From NCBI GenBank assembly GCA_949291125.1, contig CASEUJ010000011.1, positions 1 through 33,748 on the forward strand: 33,748 nucleotides of DNA, read 5' to 3'. The position numbers and the translations under genes are program-made. Origin of the DNA: an uncultured Ruminococcus sp. (lineage in GTDB: Bacteria; Bacillota; Clostridia; Oscillospirales; Ruminococcaceae). A model generated the notes under the pieces. It saw nothing but the letters and a program-made list of their open reading frames with translations, was not told the DNA's origin and did no database searches. This document shows positions 17,904 through 25,963 of the stretch, one piece after another. Each line of letters opens with the position of its first letter. Position 1 is the first letter of the stretch.

Positions 17904-18752
17904 TTAGACGCCCAACATCTTATACACCAATTGATCAGAACCTTTAATAATGGCAATCAAAACAAATAGCTGCCCTAAAACAGAAATACTGTAATCCCAA
18001 ACCAATTCAATTGGGCCGGCATTTGCATCCAATTCGACGTTGCTAAAGAACAACGTAAACAAGATGAAAGCAAGAACCAAAATTAACCCTTGCAGCAATA
18101 CACCGCAGAAGCTCTTCAAAAACTGCTTTCCGACATCAGATGTATTTGGGCATGCAAAAGTGGAAAGTGCAATGGGGGCAAGTGCGATATACATGTATAG
18201 CTTGAAAAAGCGCGTGTACGCTACAATTGAGATATATATGATCACAATTCCCAGTGCAACCACCAAAATGAAGCCCAAAAGCAGTAGGATGAGCATATCA
18301 AAACTGATATCGAGAATGCCAAATTCGATCTCGTTCATCGCTGCTTTTACTGTTCCGTCTGCGGAGAGCGTAGGAACGCCGCCGCTCGCACTGTTTGCAG
18401 TGTTCCATCCTAATGTAATCAAACCAGTTCCGATTTGCATGATTTTTTCCAAGATGAAAGAAGAGTTCAAGACGATGATGTTGCAAACAATCAGCCGAAC
18501 AAATTCTGCTAAAACCACTTCCGGTCGTTTGATATCTCCTATAGAACGAGATGGATCTGCAAGACTGAGAAAGAAAAACAACACAACCAGAGCCACACCC
18601 ACCGACTGAAACACAAAACTCAAATTTTCTGCGAATTGATACAGTGTCGCATTGAACGATTCCGGATCCTGTGACAATAACCCCACTACGAATTGCAAAG
18701 TAGAATTAAACATCTCAAAGATGATGTCCAGTAAATCGGAAAGCCATCTCAC
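17904..18752 (-). CDS. VirB6/TrbL-like polytopic channel protein
   Basis: A 282-residue polytopic membrane protein. It starts with GTG at 18752: an in-frame TAA lies two codons upstream, and AAAGGA is about 11 nt away. At least six hydrophobic segments are visible (about 40-64, 85-105, 143-180, 190-205, 215-240, 255-275), with FKLYMYIALAPIALSTF in the core, typical of VirB6/TrbL-like proteins of Tn1549-type ICEs. It would form the membrane pore together with PrgI. It sits 12 bp before PrgI and 38 bp after the pilin-like gene, and is probably in one operon with them. Confidence 0.85.
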   Translation of the reverse strand: MRWLSDLLDIIFEMFNSTLQFVVGLLSQDPESFNATLYQFAENLSFVFQSVGVALVVLFFFLSLADPSRSIGDIKRPEVVLAEFVRLIVCNIIVLNSSFILEKIMQIGTGLITLGWNTANSASGGVPTLSADGTVKAAMNEIEFGILDISFDMLILLLLGFILVVALGIVIIYISIVAYTRFFKLYMYIALAPIALSTFACPNTSDVGKQFLKSFCGVLLQGLILVLAFILFTLFFSNVELDANAGPIELVWDYSISVLGQLFVLIAIIKGSDQLVYKMLGV

Positions 18753-18790
18753 AGTTTACCACATCCTTTCCTGTAACAATATTCGCTTTG

Positions 18791-19111
18791 TCAGCTTCGT
18801 ACAACACCAATCAAGCTGAGAAGATCGGGCGCAAAGAAGACTAGCAGTCCGCTAATCAAGCCTAACGCGGAATTGATTCTCTGAGAAGTATCATGGCTGC
18901 TGATGGATGCCCCTAAAAATGCAAGGCTGATCAAACAAACAATAACGCCGACCGCCTTAAAAATACCGGAAACAATATCAGCTAACTCCCAAACTGCTTG
19001 GGTAGCACCATCCGTCGCAAATACCGGTATTGCCATTGCCGAAAAACAAAGCGCAGTAGTGATACTGGAAACGAACATTTTGTACATTGTCTTTTTATTA
19101 AATTTCTTCAT
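18791..19111 (-). CDS. VirB2-like pilin or small membrane subunit
   Basis: A 106-residue protein with the ATG at 19111 (AAAGGA 9 nt upstream); a longer frame to 19153 is not needed. A basic N-terminus and hydrophobic stretch ending PVFA-TDG look like a signal peptide cleaved after residue 32. Two hydrophobic helices follow (about 44-68 and 79-100), separated by a short polar loop (SSHDTSQR). This is the VirB2/TrbC pattern, and the place between VirD4 and VirB6 fits. The start overlaps the VirD4 end by 14 nt, so the two are translationally linked. Confidence 0.75.
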   Translation of the reverse strand: MKKFNKKTMYKMFVSSITTALCFSAMAIPVFATDGATQAVWELADIVSGIFKAVGVIVCLISLAFLGASISSHDTSQRINSALGLISGLLVFFAPDLLSLIGVVRS

Positions 19112-21128
19112 GGTATATATTCCTTTCCTTTTGCTCCAGCATTGAGATTGCATAGATTAGCAATTCTTCACTGGAAAAATCAAATTCATTGATGTCAAAC
19201 ACAATTTCATCTTTTTCACTGCGGTGATCGGAGAAAAACATGGATAGAGCTTGACCGGTTTCCGCTGCAATTCTTGCAGCCTTCTTTTGAAACGCCTGCC
19301 GCCGCAATTGTTCTTCTTGTGCTTTTTTTGCCCGCAGGCGTTCTAGTTCGTTGTAAGGTTCACCGCCGCCGGAAGCTGTCATGTGCCATCGTTTGTGATG
19401 GAACACATCATATTTCCGATCCATGATCGGATATTCCCCACGCATGAAGTAAATTGCGTAATCATTATCCAGCATTCGTACTTCTCCGGGTTTGAGCAAT
19501 TCTCTGCCAGCGTTTTGATCATTCTTGGAGAATCCTCCCATTCTTCCTTTGTTATGTCCATAAGTATTGGTATCGATGGTTTCCGTGTCCAATAGCTTGG
19601 AAATGTACTCATGGATACTCTGTTCATTGCCGCCCAGATACAAAAAGGAGTCACAATTGCCAACAATTGATTCCCAATTTTTTTCATACAAGGCTTTTAG
19701 TTGCGATAGGTTTTGCAAAATGATGGAGCAAAAGATCTGTCTCTGACGCATTGTAGACAACAGACTATCAAAATCTTGCGGCAGCGCTACGTTTGCAAAT
19801 TCATCCATCAGAAAATGGACTGGAATTGGCAGTCGCTTTCCCGGATAATGATCTGCCAACCGGTACAATTGTTGAAATAACTGCGTGTACAGTATACCAA
19901 CTAGGAAGTTGTATGCCTTTGTATTGTCCGGGATTATCGCAAATATGGCTGTTTTTTCCTTGCCCACAGCTCTAAGATCAATTTCATTTTTGGCTGTCAA
20001 ATCACCAATGGTACTCAGGTTAAATCGGCTTAGTCTTGCATTTAGGGTAAACTGTACCGACTGCATCGTCCGTGCAGCACCGCTGCGGTATTCCTTGTAT
20101 GCTCTGATCGAAGCGCGTTGATAGGCGATCTGCAATTCGTTCTTTCCGGTTTCCGATAAGCGTGCGATGTCTCCGTCCAATTCGGAAGGAATTGCCACAC
20201 CTCGTTCATCCTCTTCCGTTTTCGCTCGCCGCAGCAGATGCATCACAGAATTGAAATTTTGCTGTTCCGGCGGCAGTTCAGACAGCACATAGAATATGAG
20301 CGAGCGAAGCAGTGACTTGGCAGAATCATCCCAGATCTGTTCACCCTTTTGTGCGCCTTCCTCTGCGGTGTTGACAAAGATGTTTTCCACCAGTTCGAGT
20401 ACATCCTCTTCACTTTCTAGATACAAAAAAGGGTTGTATCGGTCGGAGCGCTCCGGATGCAGCAGATCTAACACGCAAACCCGATATCCCTGTTGTTCTA
20501 AAAAAACTGCGCAATCCTCTAAGAGTTCGCCTTTTGGATCGAGAACAATATATGAGGTGTTTGCCTGTAGTAGATTGGGTCTGACATAAAACATGGATTT
20601 GCCTGCACCAGCGCCGCCGATCACCAGTACATTCAAATTTCGCCGATGTCTCAGTGTGTCCAGCCCCAGCCGCATATTTTGCGTCAAAATTAGATTCATG
20701 TACTCATAATCACAAGGAGCAACAACGGTCTTCTGTGAATTTGACTGCTTTTCTTCCTTTTCCACTTGTTTTTTTAGTTTTCGGTAGCTGCTCTTTCGGT
20801 ATTTGTACTTTTGGGATATCCAGGCTGCATTGCCCCACTTCGCACTGCCGTGTTCTTCTCCGCGGCGATAATTTTTGGTACAGAAGAGATAAAAAAATAA
20901 GATCCCTACATACGTCAAACCAAACAGTGCAACACGCGGTTTTGTTTCCGGTACAATGCGAATGGGAAACAAATCAGAAAAGCGGATGCCGTTTAAATTG
21001 GAAACCCAGTCAAACAGATTCCCTTTTAAAAAAGGTGCGATTAAAAATGCTGTTAAAATGACAAGGACAAACCCAATCCCATAGAGGATGAGATTGAATT
21101 TGGAAAACTTGTTTTTTGCTTTTCTCAT
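19098..21128 (-). CDS. virD4: VirD4/TraG-family type IV coupling protein
   Basis: A 676-residue membrane ATPase that brings the relaxase-DNA complex to the channel. The ATG at 21128 has TAGGAGA 7 nt upstream and overlaps the previous stop as ATGA, indicating translational coupling. Membrane segments lie at about 12-33 and 65-83. HGSAKWGNAAW, Walker A GGAGAGKS (171-178), VLDPKGEL and Walker B FLMDEFAN near residue 441 are all present. Length and motifs are normal for the family. Confidence 0.95.
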   Translation of the reverse strand: MRKAKNKFSKFNLILYGIGFVLVILTAFLIAPFLKGNLFDWVSNLNGIRFSDLFPIRIVPETKPRVALFGLTYVGILFFYLFCTKNYRRGEEHGSAKWGNAAWISQKYKYRKSSYRKLKKQVEKEEKQSNSQKTVVAPCDYEYMNLILTQNMRLGLDTLRHRRNLNVLVIGGAGAGKSMFYVRPNLLQANTSYIVLDPKGELLEDCAVFLEQQGYRVCVLDLLHPERSDRYNPFLYLESEEDVLELVENIFVNTAEEGAQKGEQIWDDSAKSLLRSLIFYVLSELPPEQQNFNSVMHLLRRAKTEEDERGVAIPSELDGDIARLSETGKNELQIAYQRASIRAYKEYRSGAARTMQSVQFTLNARLSRFNLSTIGDLTAKNEIDLRAVGKEKTAIFAIIPDNTKAYNFLVGILYTQLFQQLYRLADHYPGKRLPIPVHFLMDEFANVALPQDFDSLLSTMRQRQIFCSIILQNLSQLKALYEKNWESIVGNCDSFLYLGGNEQSIHEYISKLLDTETIDTNTYGHNKGRMGGFSKNDQNAGRELLKPGEVRMLDNDYAIYFMRGEYPIMDRKYDVFHHKRWHMTASGGGEPYNELERLRAKKAQEEQLRRQAFQKKAARIAAETGQALSMFFSDHRSEKDEIVFDINEFDFSSEELLIYAISMLEQKERNIYHEEI

Positions 21129-22048
21129 AAACGTCTCCTAAAAATGTGTTGGAAAAAGCTTTTCTTCTTTGGCACGCGCTGCTGCATTGCTGCCTGCACA
21201 CGCTGTTCAACCATTTTTTCAATGATGGCTTCATTTTGCCGCGCTTTTTCTTGTTCCCGTTGTTCTTCTCGTGCATTGCATTCCAGTTGTGCCTGCCGCT
21301 CATTTTCTGTGTAAAAACTATGTAAATCCTGCATCAGATCCGCACTGCTCAAAACGAACAGTGCCAATTCCAAAGACGGCAGTGCTGCTGCGCTTTCCTC
21401 TATCTGCTTTTGCAATTTTGCCATCACGAGATACGGCTGCGTCCGAACACCGTATTTTTTGCATATCATCCATGCTAACAAGTCTACTGTTAGAACAAGA
21501 TCGCTCCCTTGAAAACGCTCATATTCAGAAATGTCCAACCGCTTCAGATTATCTGAAAAATACTTCACGATGATACCGTAGAAGCAAAGCTCCGATCCAC
21601 ACTTTTCATTGATATACCAAATGTTTTTATCCACACGCACGATTTCACCTTGCCGCATGGTTTGGGATATCACTGGGGTAACACCGGATTTGTGTTCTAA
21701 AACCTTCAAAAGTGCTTGATAGGATTTTTCCGGTTGTCTTTCCTTCGGCTGTTCCAGTTTCATATCTGTCTGAGTCACATCATACAGATAAATCGGTATG
21801 TGATTTTCGCCGCAAATTGTAATCGGCTCCGCTCCGCTTTTTACCTGATTCAAATTCGCATTCCATTCCCGTTCCGTTTTCAGATAGGAGGCATATGGAT
21901 TTTGGATGAGTACCGCACAGATATCCTTTGCACTAAGTTCCGGATTGTTCGCCGCGGTTTCCAGAAACTGTTCTAAGTTCTGTTTCTGTACCCAGAACAG
22001 CCCTAGCTGGGAGATCCTCTCGGCTTCTTCCACTGTCAGTTTTGCCAA
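21125..22048 (-). CDS. ArdC-like N-terminal domain protein, function unknown
   Basis: A 307-residue protein starting with TTG at 22048, with GAGGTG about 8 nt upstream. Residues about 22-95 follow the ArdC N-terminal pattern: FLETAANNP, LIQNPYASY, a Trp (REWNANLNQ), VKSGAEPITI, then IPIYLYDV. The middle contains LLAWMICKKYGV, reminiscent of the helix after the metallo-site in ArdC/LtrC proteins, but no HExxH is present, so a protease activity looks lost or was never there. Residues about 245-285 are a charged, probably coiled-coil helix, and the tail is very basic (KKKSFFQHIFRRRL). It may bind DNA or the coupling protein encoded directly downstream. The role is inferred. Confidence 0.75.
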   Translation of the reverse strand: MAKLTVEEAERISQLGLFWVQKQNLEQFLETAANNPELSAKDICAVLIQNPYASYLKTEREWNANLNQVKSGAEPITICGENHIPIYLYDVTQTDMKLEQPKERQPEKSYQALLKVLEHKSGVTPVISQTMRQGEIVRVDKNIWYINEKCGSELCFYGIIVKYFSDNLKRLDISEYERFQGSDLVLTVDLLAWMICKKYGVRTQPYLVMAKLQKQIEESAAALPSLELALFVLSSADLMQDLHSFYTENERQAQLECNAREEQREQEKARQNEAIIEKMVEQRVQAAMQQRVPKKKSFFQHIFRRRL

Positions 22049-22064
22049 ATTTTTTCACCTCGCA

Positions 22065-23723
22065 TTAACGGGCAGCTTCACGCTCGGGATGAAACGCCAT
22101 ATTTTTTTCGGATAAAGATTGAGAAAGTGCGTTATCCAATTGACTCATATCCATGATATCTCTTTGCGGTGCAGCTTTTGCCATCACCGTGTAATGCCTT
22201 CTGCCCAAAATCGTTGCATTGTCGAGAGAACGATCGGACTGTACCGTTTCCAGAATATCTGCTTTCCTTTGCGGCGAAAGTTGTGTCTCATTTTCAGAAG
22301 TCTCATAATAATAACGAGTGACAGAAGCTTCTGTTGTTCCGGTAAATCCATGTTCTGCCGCCATTGCTGCAAGGCTGTTTTGATTTGGTGACTGTTCCAA
22401 AACCGATACCGCTTCCTCACCTTGTTCGTTATAGAAGTACACAGTATAGAAATCAATTCTGTTTACGATTGCTTTTGAAGCCGACATGCTGTTTTCCGGT
22501 ACAGTTCGTTCCGGTGCTGCATCTGCCAGCGAAATATCATGAATATTTTCTGCGTAGATATGCCGGTCTGCATCGGCAAGGATGTGACCTATCTTTTCGG
22601 TATATCCGTAATTGTCGCTTTCCAGTACAAACAGTGTTTTGCCCACGTGTTGTGTCGTGCCTACAACCGACCATGTACCTTCCAGTTGTTCACCAGTGCT
22701 GCGTTCTAGGATCACCTCCTTGCTGTTCACTGTTAGCTGTTGTGATACATCCTTGACATATGTTTCTATATGAAAGCCCTGTGGCGGCGGATTCATTGAA
22801 GTTAAAACGTCACTGGAAATGGTTTCACCATCTGCATTTCGATATAGCACCACCTCCAACGGCACACCGTATGTACTGTTTTCTTGAATATCCCGCAGAA
22901 AATCCGCTTCATTAGTATACTCAACTCGTTGCTGTATACCGCCGGAATTGGAAAGGTAATCAATTCTTCCGACCGGAATCTGTTCTGACCAGTCGGATTT
23001 CTGTACATAGTCTTCTGTGCGAAAACTTTCCGGCATTTTATTCAAATCTCTCAAGAAATCGCCGGAAATGGTATTGCCGTCTGCATTCCGGTAAAGAACA
23101 ATCCCCATTGGAGTGTCATTCCTGCTGTTCTCCTGCACAGCAGAAAGAAAAGCATCTTCATTCATATATTCTTCGCTGTCTAATATTTCTCCGGAAGAGG
23201 CGAGTAAATCAATCCGTCCGACCGGTATCTGTTGTGCCCAGTCAGTTGCCGGTTGCTGCATCTGCTGGGCTTCTGGAGGGGCTGGCGTCATCTCCATACT
23301 TGCTTGTGCCAGAGAATTAGCTTGAATCCGTTCCAGCATACTGTTGACAAGTTGCGTATCCTGCTGCCGAAATATGATCGTGGATAACCCATCAATTCGA
23401 TAATTTCCATCATAGTCCACTTGATCGTGTTTGAGGTGAAACAGCAGACCGGTTTCTTTGGCAAGTGCCTGAAAACGTTCAGCATCTTCACGGCTTAGTG
23501 CAACGACATTTAGCGGTGCGCCGTGCTTGATCAGAGATCGCAGTTGTACTTCGCCGGAATCCTTCATAGACGCCGCTTTGCATCTTGCGGCAAGATGTAC
23601 ACCGAGATATTGTGCGGCATGTCCGGCAAGCCGAAGCGTGACAACCATGCCGTCCACAGTTAACCGAAATATACTGGTGGTGATGTGTAACATGTCATCT
23701 GCTGCTTGTGTTTCTATGCTCAT
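22065..23723 (-). CDS. PcfB-like (DUF3801) relaxosome protein fused to tandem repeat domains
   Basis: A 552-residue protein with AAAGGA about 10 nt before the ATG at 23723. Residues about 8-135 match the PcfB/DUF3801 pattern (ADDMLHITTSIFRLTVDG, then SREDAERFQALAKETGLLF). In pCF10, PcfB links the relaxase PcfG to the coupling protein. Two clear tandem repeats follow at about 165-233 and 249-318 (IPVGRIDxLxxSG..., VLYRNADG). A third, looser copy begins near 433 (NRIDFYTVYFYNEQGE). These resemble the small accessory domains found in large ICE proteins; I do not assign a name. The usual PcfB protein is only about 150-200 residues, so this is an extended form. It lies between relaxase and coupling protein genes, as expected. 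Confidence 0.82.
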   Translation of the reverse strand: MSIETQAADDMLHITTSIFRLTVDGMVVTLRLAGHAAQYLGVHLAARCKAASMKDSGEVQLRSLIKHGAPLNVVALSREDAERFQALAKETGLLFHLKHDQVDYDGNYRIDGLSTIIFRQQDTQLVNSMLERIQANSLAQASMEMTPAPPEAQQMQQPATDWAQQIPVGRIDLLASSGEILDSEEYMNEDAFLSAVQENSRNDTPMGIVLYRNADGNTISGDFLRDLNKMPESFRTEDYVQKSDWSEQIPVGRIDYLSNSGGIQQRVEYTNEADFLRDIQENSTYGVPLEVVLYRNADGETISSDVLTSMNPPPQGFHIETYVKDVSQQLTVNSKEVILERSTGEQLEGTWSVVGTTQHVGKTLFVLESDNYGYTEKIGHILADADRHIYAENIHDISLADAAPERTVPENSMSASKAIVNRIDFYTVYFYNEQGEEAVSVLEQSPNQNSLAAMAAEHGFTGTTEASVTRYYYETSENETQLSPQRKADILETVQSDRSLDNATILGRRHYTVMAKAAPQRDIMDMSQLDNALSQSLSEKNMAFHPEREAAR

Positions 23724-23752
23724 TTCATTTCAATCCTTTCCAAAATCATTTT

Positions 23753-25210
23753 TTACCGTTGGGCCTGTGCATCTGTTTTGGACGTTTCTGAAACATGCTG
23801 CTGTTTTTCTATCAGTCTGCAAATGGAAAGCTGTTCTTTCAGATGCTTTTCTTTTGCCTGTATCGTTTCCAATTTGGTAAGCAGCATCTGACTTTGTTCC
23901 GACGAATCGGAACCTGCCAGTTTTTGATTTAGCTGTGCAATCTGTGTTCCGCACTGTTCCAGCTTAGAAACCACGTTTTGTTTGAACACAGCCAATTCTT
24001 CCATTGTTCGGATTCCCGTACCTTGAAGAAATGATGCAGCTTTGGTGTACGCACGCAGTTGCTTTGCCGCCTGCCAGTATTCCGGTGTATGCTTCACAGA
24101 TTGCCGCTTTTGGAAAACGCTTAACCGGAAACAGTGATAATAGTAGACAGCGAGCAGACCGCGCGCCTTTGGCTTCTTCTGAAAACTGCCGCGATAGTGA
24201 AAATGTGTTTGCTGTACCTTTGGCAGCATTCGGCTTTTTTCCTGCATGCCCATAATACGCTTTGCCAATGTTTCTATGCTATCATAACCGTTTCCCAGTT
24301 TATACAAGCGGAAAAATCGTTCCCTGCCCGGCGGTCTGATACGGGGGTACTTGCCATTGAAATTCCAAACATAGCCATAGCTTTCCATTTTTTGAATGAA
24401 TTCTCGCATGGTAAATGAAAGTCGGATGGCTTCATCCATATCCTGCCGTACATCTTGTCTGGCGCCGGATTTGACAGGTGGATGGACGGCGGAATTCTCC
24501 TTTGGCATATCACTGACAGTTGCAGTCTCCGGTGCCGTCGTCGGGTTCTGCATTCCCATTTCCTCCATGGCGCGCTCTATATCTTCCCGAATCTGATTTC
24601 CGGCTTTCCATTCATCATAACTATGACGGGATTTTGGCTTCGGATTTTCAATGACGGAAATACCGTAGCGTCGACAGATTTCATCGGAGATATCCCGCAT
24701 TGCCCGATAATCTGATTTTCGATTCACAAATTTCAATCCATCTGCAAAAGAAATGGCATTGAGTAAAAAATGATTGTGATAATGTCCGGTGTTCATGTGT
24801 GTGGCAACTACGACCTGAAACCGATCTCCCCATAAGCGCTGTGCCAGTTCCACACCGATTTCATGTGCCTGTTCCGCTGTGACTTCATTTTCCTTAAAAC
24901 TTTGATACCCATGATAACAGACACGTCCTTCACAAGGTTTGTCATAGCATTGGTAGACATATGCCATTTCCTGCCAGGCTTCATCTGGTGCATTGCAGTT
25001 GATTCCTGTGACATAACAGGCAATTTCACCTTTCAGTTCGTCCAATGTATATTCGGCTGTTTCCTTGTTGCCGTTCTGTACGAGATGTAGCATTTGCTGT
25101 GCTTCCAGATATTGCGGTGTACATGTTTTTTCTGGATTTTCGATGTACGCTTCCAATCTGGCGATTGCACCTGCACCGCCTTTGATTGGCCATATGGATG
25201 TCGTTGCCAT
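23753..25210 (-). CDS. MOBP-family conjugative relaxase
   Basis: A 485-residue relaxase that would nick the element at oriT and lead the strand into the recipient. AGGAGGTG lies upstream of the ATG at 25210. The N-terminus has ARLEAYIENPEKT with a probable catalytic Tyr22. The metal-binding motif ATHMNTGHYHNHFLLN near residue 144 gives the H...HxHxH...N signature of MOBP enzymes. DYRAMRDISDEICRRYG and GISVIENP follow, as in Tn1549-type relaxases. The C-terminal third is helical with a coiled-coil (SKLEQCGTQIAQLNQKL). Two inverted repeats just upstream form the likely oriT region. Confidence 0.92.
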   Translation of the reverse strand: MATTSIWPIKGGAGAIARLEAYIENPEKTCTPQYLEAQQMLHLVQNGNKETAEYTLDELKGEIACYVTGINCNAPDEAWQEMAYVYQCYDKPCEGRVCYHGYQSFKENEVTAEQAHEIGVELAQRLWGDRFQVVVATHMNTGHYHNHFLLNAISFADGLKFVNRKSDYRAMRDISDEICRRYGISVIENPKPKSRHSYDEWKAGNQIREDIERAMEEMGMQNPTTAPETATVSDMPKENSAVHPPVKSGARQDVRQDMDEAIRLSFTMREFIQKMESYGYVWNFNGKYPRIRPPGRERFFRLYKLGNGYDSIETLAKRIMGMQEKSRMLPKVQQTHFHYRGSFQKKPKARGLLAVYYYHCFRLSVFQKRQSVKHTPEYWQAAKQLRAYTKAASFLQGTGIRTMEELAVFKQNVVSKLEQCGTQIAQLNQKLAGSDSSEQSQMLLTKLETIQAKEKHLKEQLSICRLIEKQQHVSETSKTDAQAQR

Positions 25211-25232
25211 AATCTTATTTCACCTCCTGTTG

Positions 25233-25258
25233 ACCTATGGAACTGCGGTTCCATAGGT
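25233..25258. repeat. Perfect 11-bp-stem inverted repeat upstream of the relaxase
   Basis: ACCTATGGAAC (25233-25243) and GTTCCATAGGT (25248-25258) are perfect inverted copies with a 4-nt loop. In the relaxase transcript the hairpin ends 4 nt before the AGGAGGTG ribosome binding site and has no U run, so it is not a terminator. It could be a relaxosome binding site or a translational control element. Confidence 0.7.
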
Positions 25259-25269
25259 GGAAAATGATG

Positions 25270-25298
25270 ACTTCCGGAAGTATACAAGTGGGGCTTTA
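25270..25298 (+). other. Candidate origin of transfer (oriT) with nic-like sequence
   Basis: A perfect 12-bp palindrome ACTTCCGGAAGT (25270-25281) is followed by ATACAAGTGGGGCTTTA. This layout, an inverted repeat then AAGTGxGxxCTT, resembles oriT of pIP501/pSK41 type as I recall it (inverted repeat then TAAGTGCGCCCTTA). It lies in the gap upstream of the relaxase gene, overlapping the last codons of the 156-aa gene. Plus-strand nicking would send the surface protein side first and the relaxase gene last, the usual order. This is similarity by eye only. Confidence 0.5.
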
Positions 25299-25766
25299 CA
25301 TTCTTCTGACTTTCAATGCTTCTTCTGGATTACTTGCCCAGCGCTCCACATCCTGCACCGTTTTGTACATCACGCCTTGTTTTCCATCCCGCTCTTGCTT
25401 CATTGCTTCCTTTGCCAGACCGGCAAGTGCATTCAAATGCAAAACATTTGCGGCATGTATGGTAAAGGCTTCCGGCACCTCGTTGGAATGATTGGTGACA
25501 CGCATTGCCAGCGCCCATGCCAGATTATCTTCATCGAAATCAGACGTGCTTCCAGATGCATGCAGCTTCTGAATCGTAAATGCAGTCACGATTGCGATAT
25601 GCCATGCGTCCCAGTATCGTTCTGGCTTTTCTCCGAGAATCTCGGAAAAACCTACACCATGATCCAGTGTGCCATCCTGTTTACCGTACCTTGTGAGAAA
25701 CTTTTCAATCTGTTCGCATAGCTTTTTCATGCTATCGTGATATGCGGTCATATCACCTTTTGCCAT
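25296..25766 (-). CDS. Conserved-looking ICE protein of unknown function (156 aa)
   Basis: A 156-residue soluble protein; AGGAAG lies directly before the ATG at 25766. It is helical, with a cluster of His and Trp residues (RYWDAWHIAIVTAFTIQKLHA; FTIHAANVLHLNALAGLAKEAM). It has no membrane segment and no ribbon-helix-helix or helix-turn-helix that I can point to. The place directly upstream of relaxase and oriT candidate is where an accessory relaxosome protein (MobC-like) is often found, but the sequence does not look like MobC. Two hairpins lie in its leader. Confidence 0.75.
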   Translation of the reverse strand: MAKGDMTAYHDSMKKLCEQIEKFLTRYGKQDGTLDHGVGFSEILGEKPERYWDAWHIAIVTAFTIQKLHASGSTSDFDEDNLAWALAMRVTNHSNEVPEAFTIHAANVLHLNALAGLAKEAMKQERDGKQGVMYKTVQDVERWASNPEEALKVRRM

Positions 25767-25790
25767 TTTTCTTCCTCTTTTCCTGTATAT

Positions 25791-25837
25791 TTGATGTCTG
25801 TGACATCAATTGTGCCGGCAGATATTCTGTCGGCACA
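25791..25837 (-). promoter_or_regulatory. Two adjacent hairpins in the leader of the 156-aa gene
   Basis: TTGATGTC (25791-25798) pairs with GACATCAA (25802-25809) over a 3-nt loop. TGTGCCGGCAGA (25811-25822) pairs with TCTGTCGGCACA (25826-25837) with one imperfect position and a 3-nt loop. They stand 1 nt apart, just upstream of the ribosome binding site of the 156-aa gene and about 125 bp past the surface protein stop. Neither is followed by a U run. They may be operators, a transcript-processing site or part of a wider oriT region. I see no clear promoter in 25767-25963. Confidence 0.5.
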
Positions 25838-25963
25838 GTTCATAACACATTGATTTTCTCTGAAAAAAGATTTGTATTACATGGGACTCACCATTCCTTT
25901 CTTATCTCTGTGTGATCTGGTTTGTGTGAATGCGTTATCTATGGAGTTTGCCGATGGTGTCTG

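Noticed and set aside
18040-18609. A 189-residue plus-strand frame opposite the VirB6-like gene
   Set aside because: Hydrophobic coding on the minus strand keeps the complementary frame open. There is no ribosome binding site or coherent domain.
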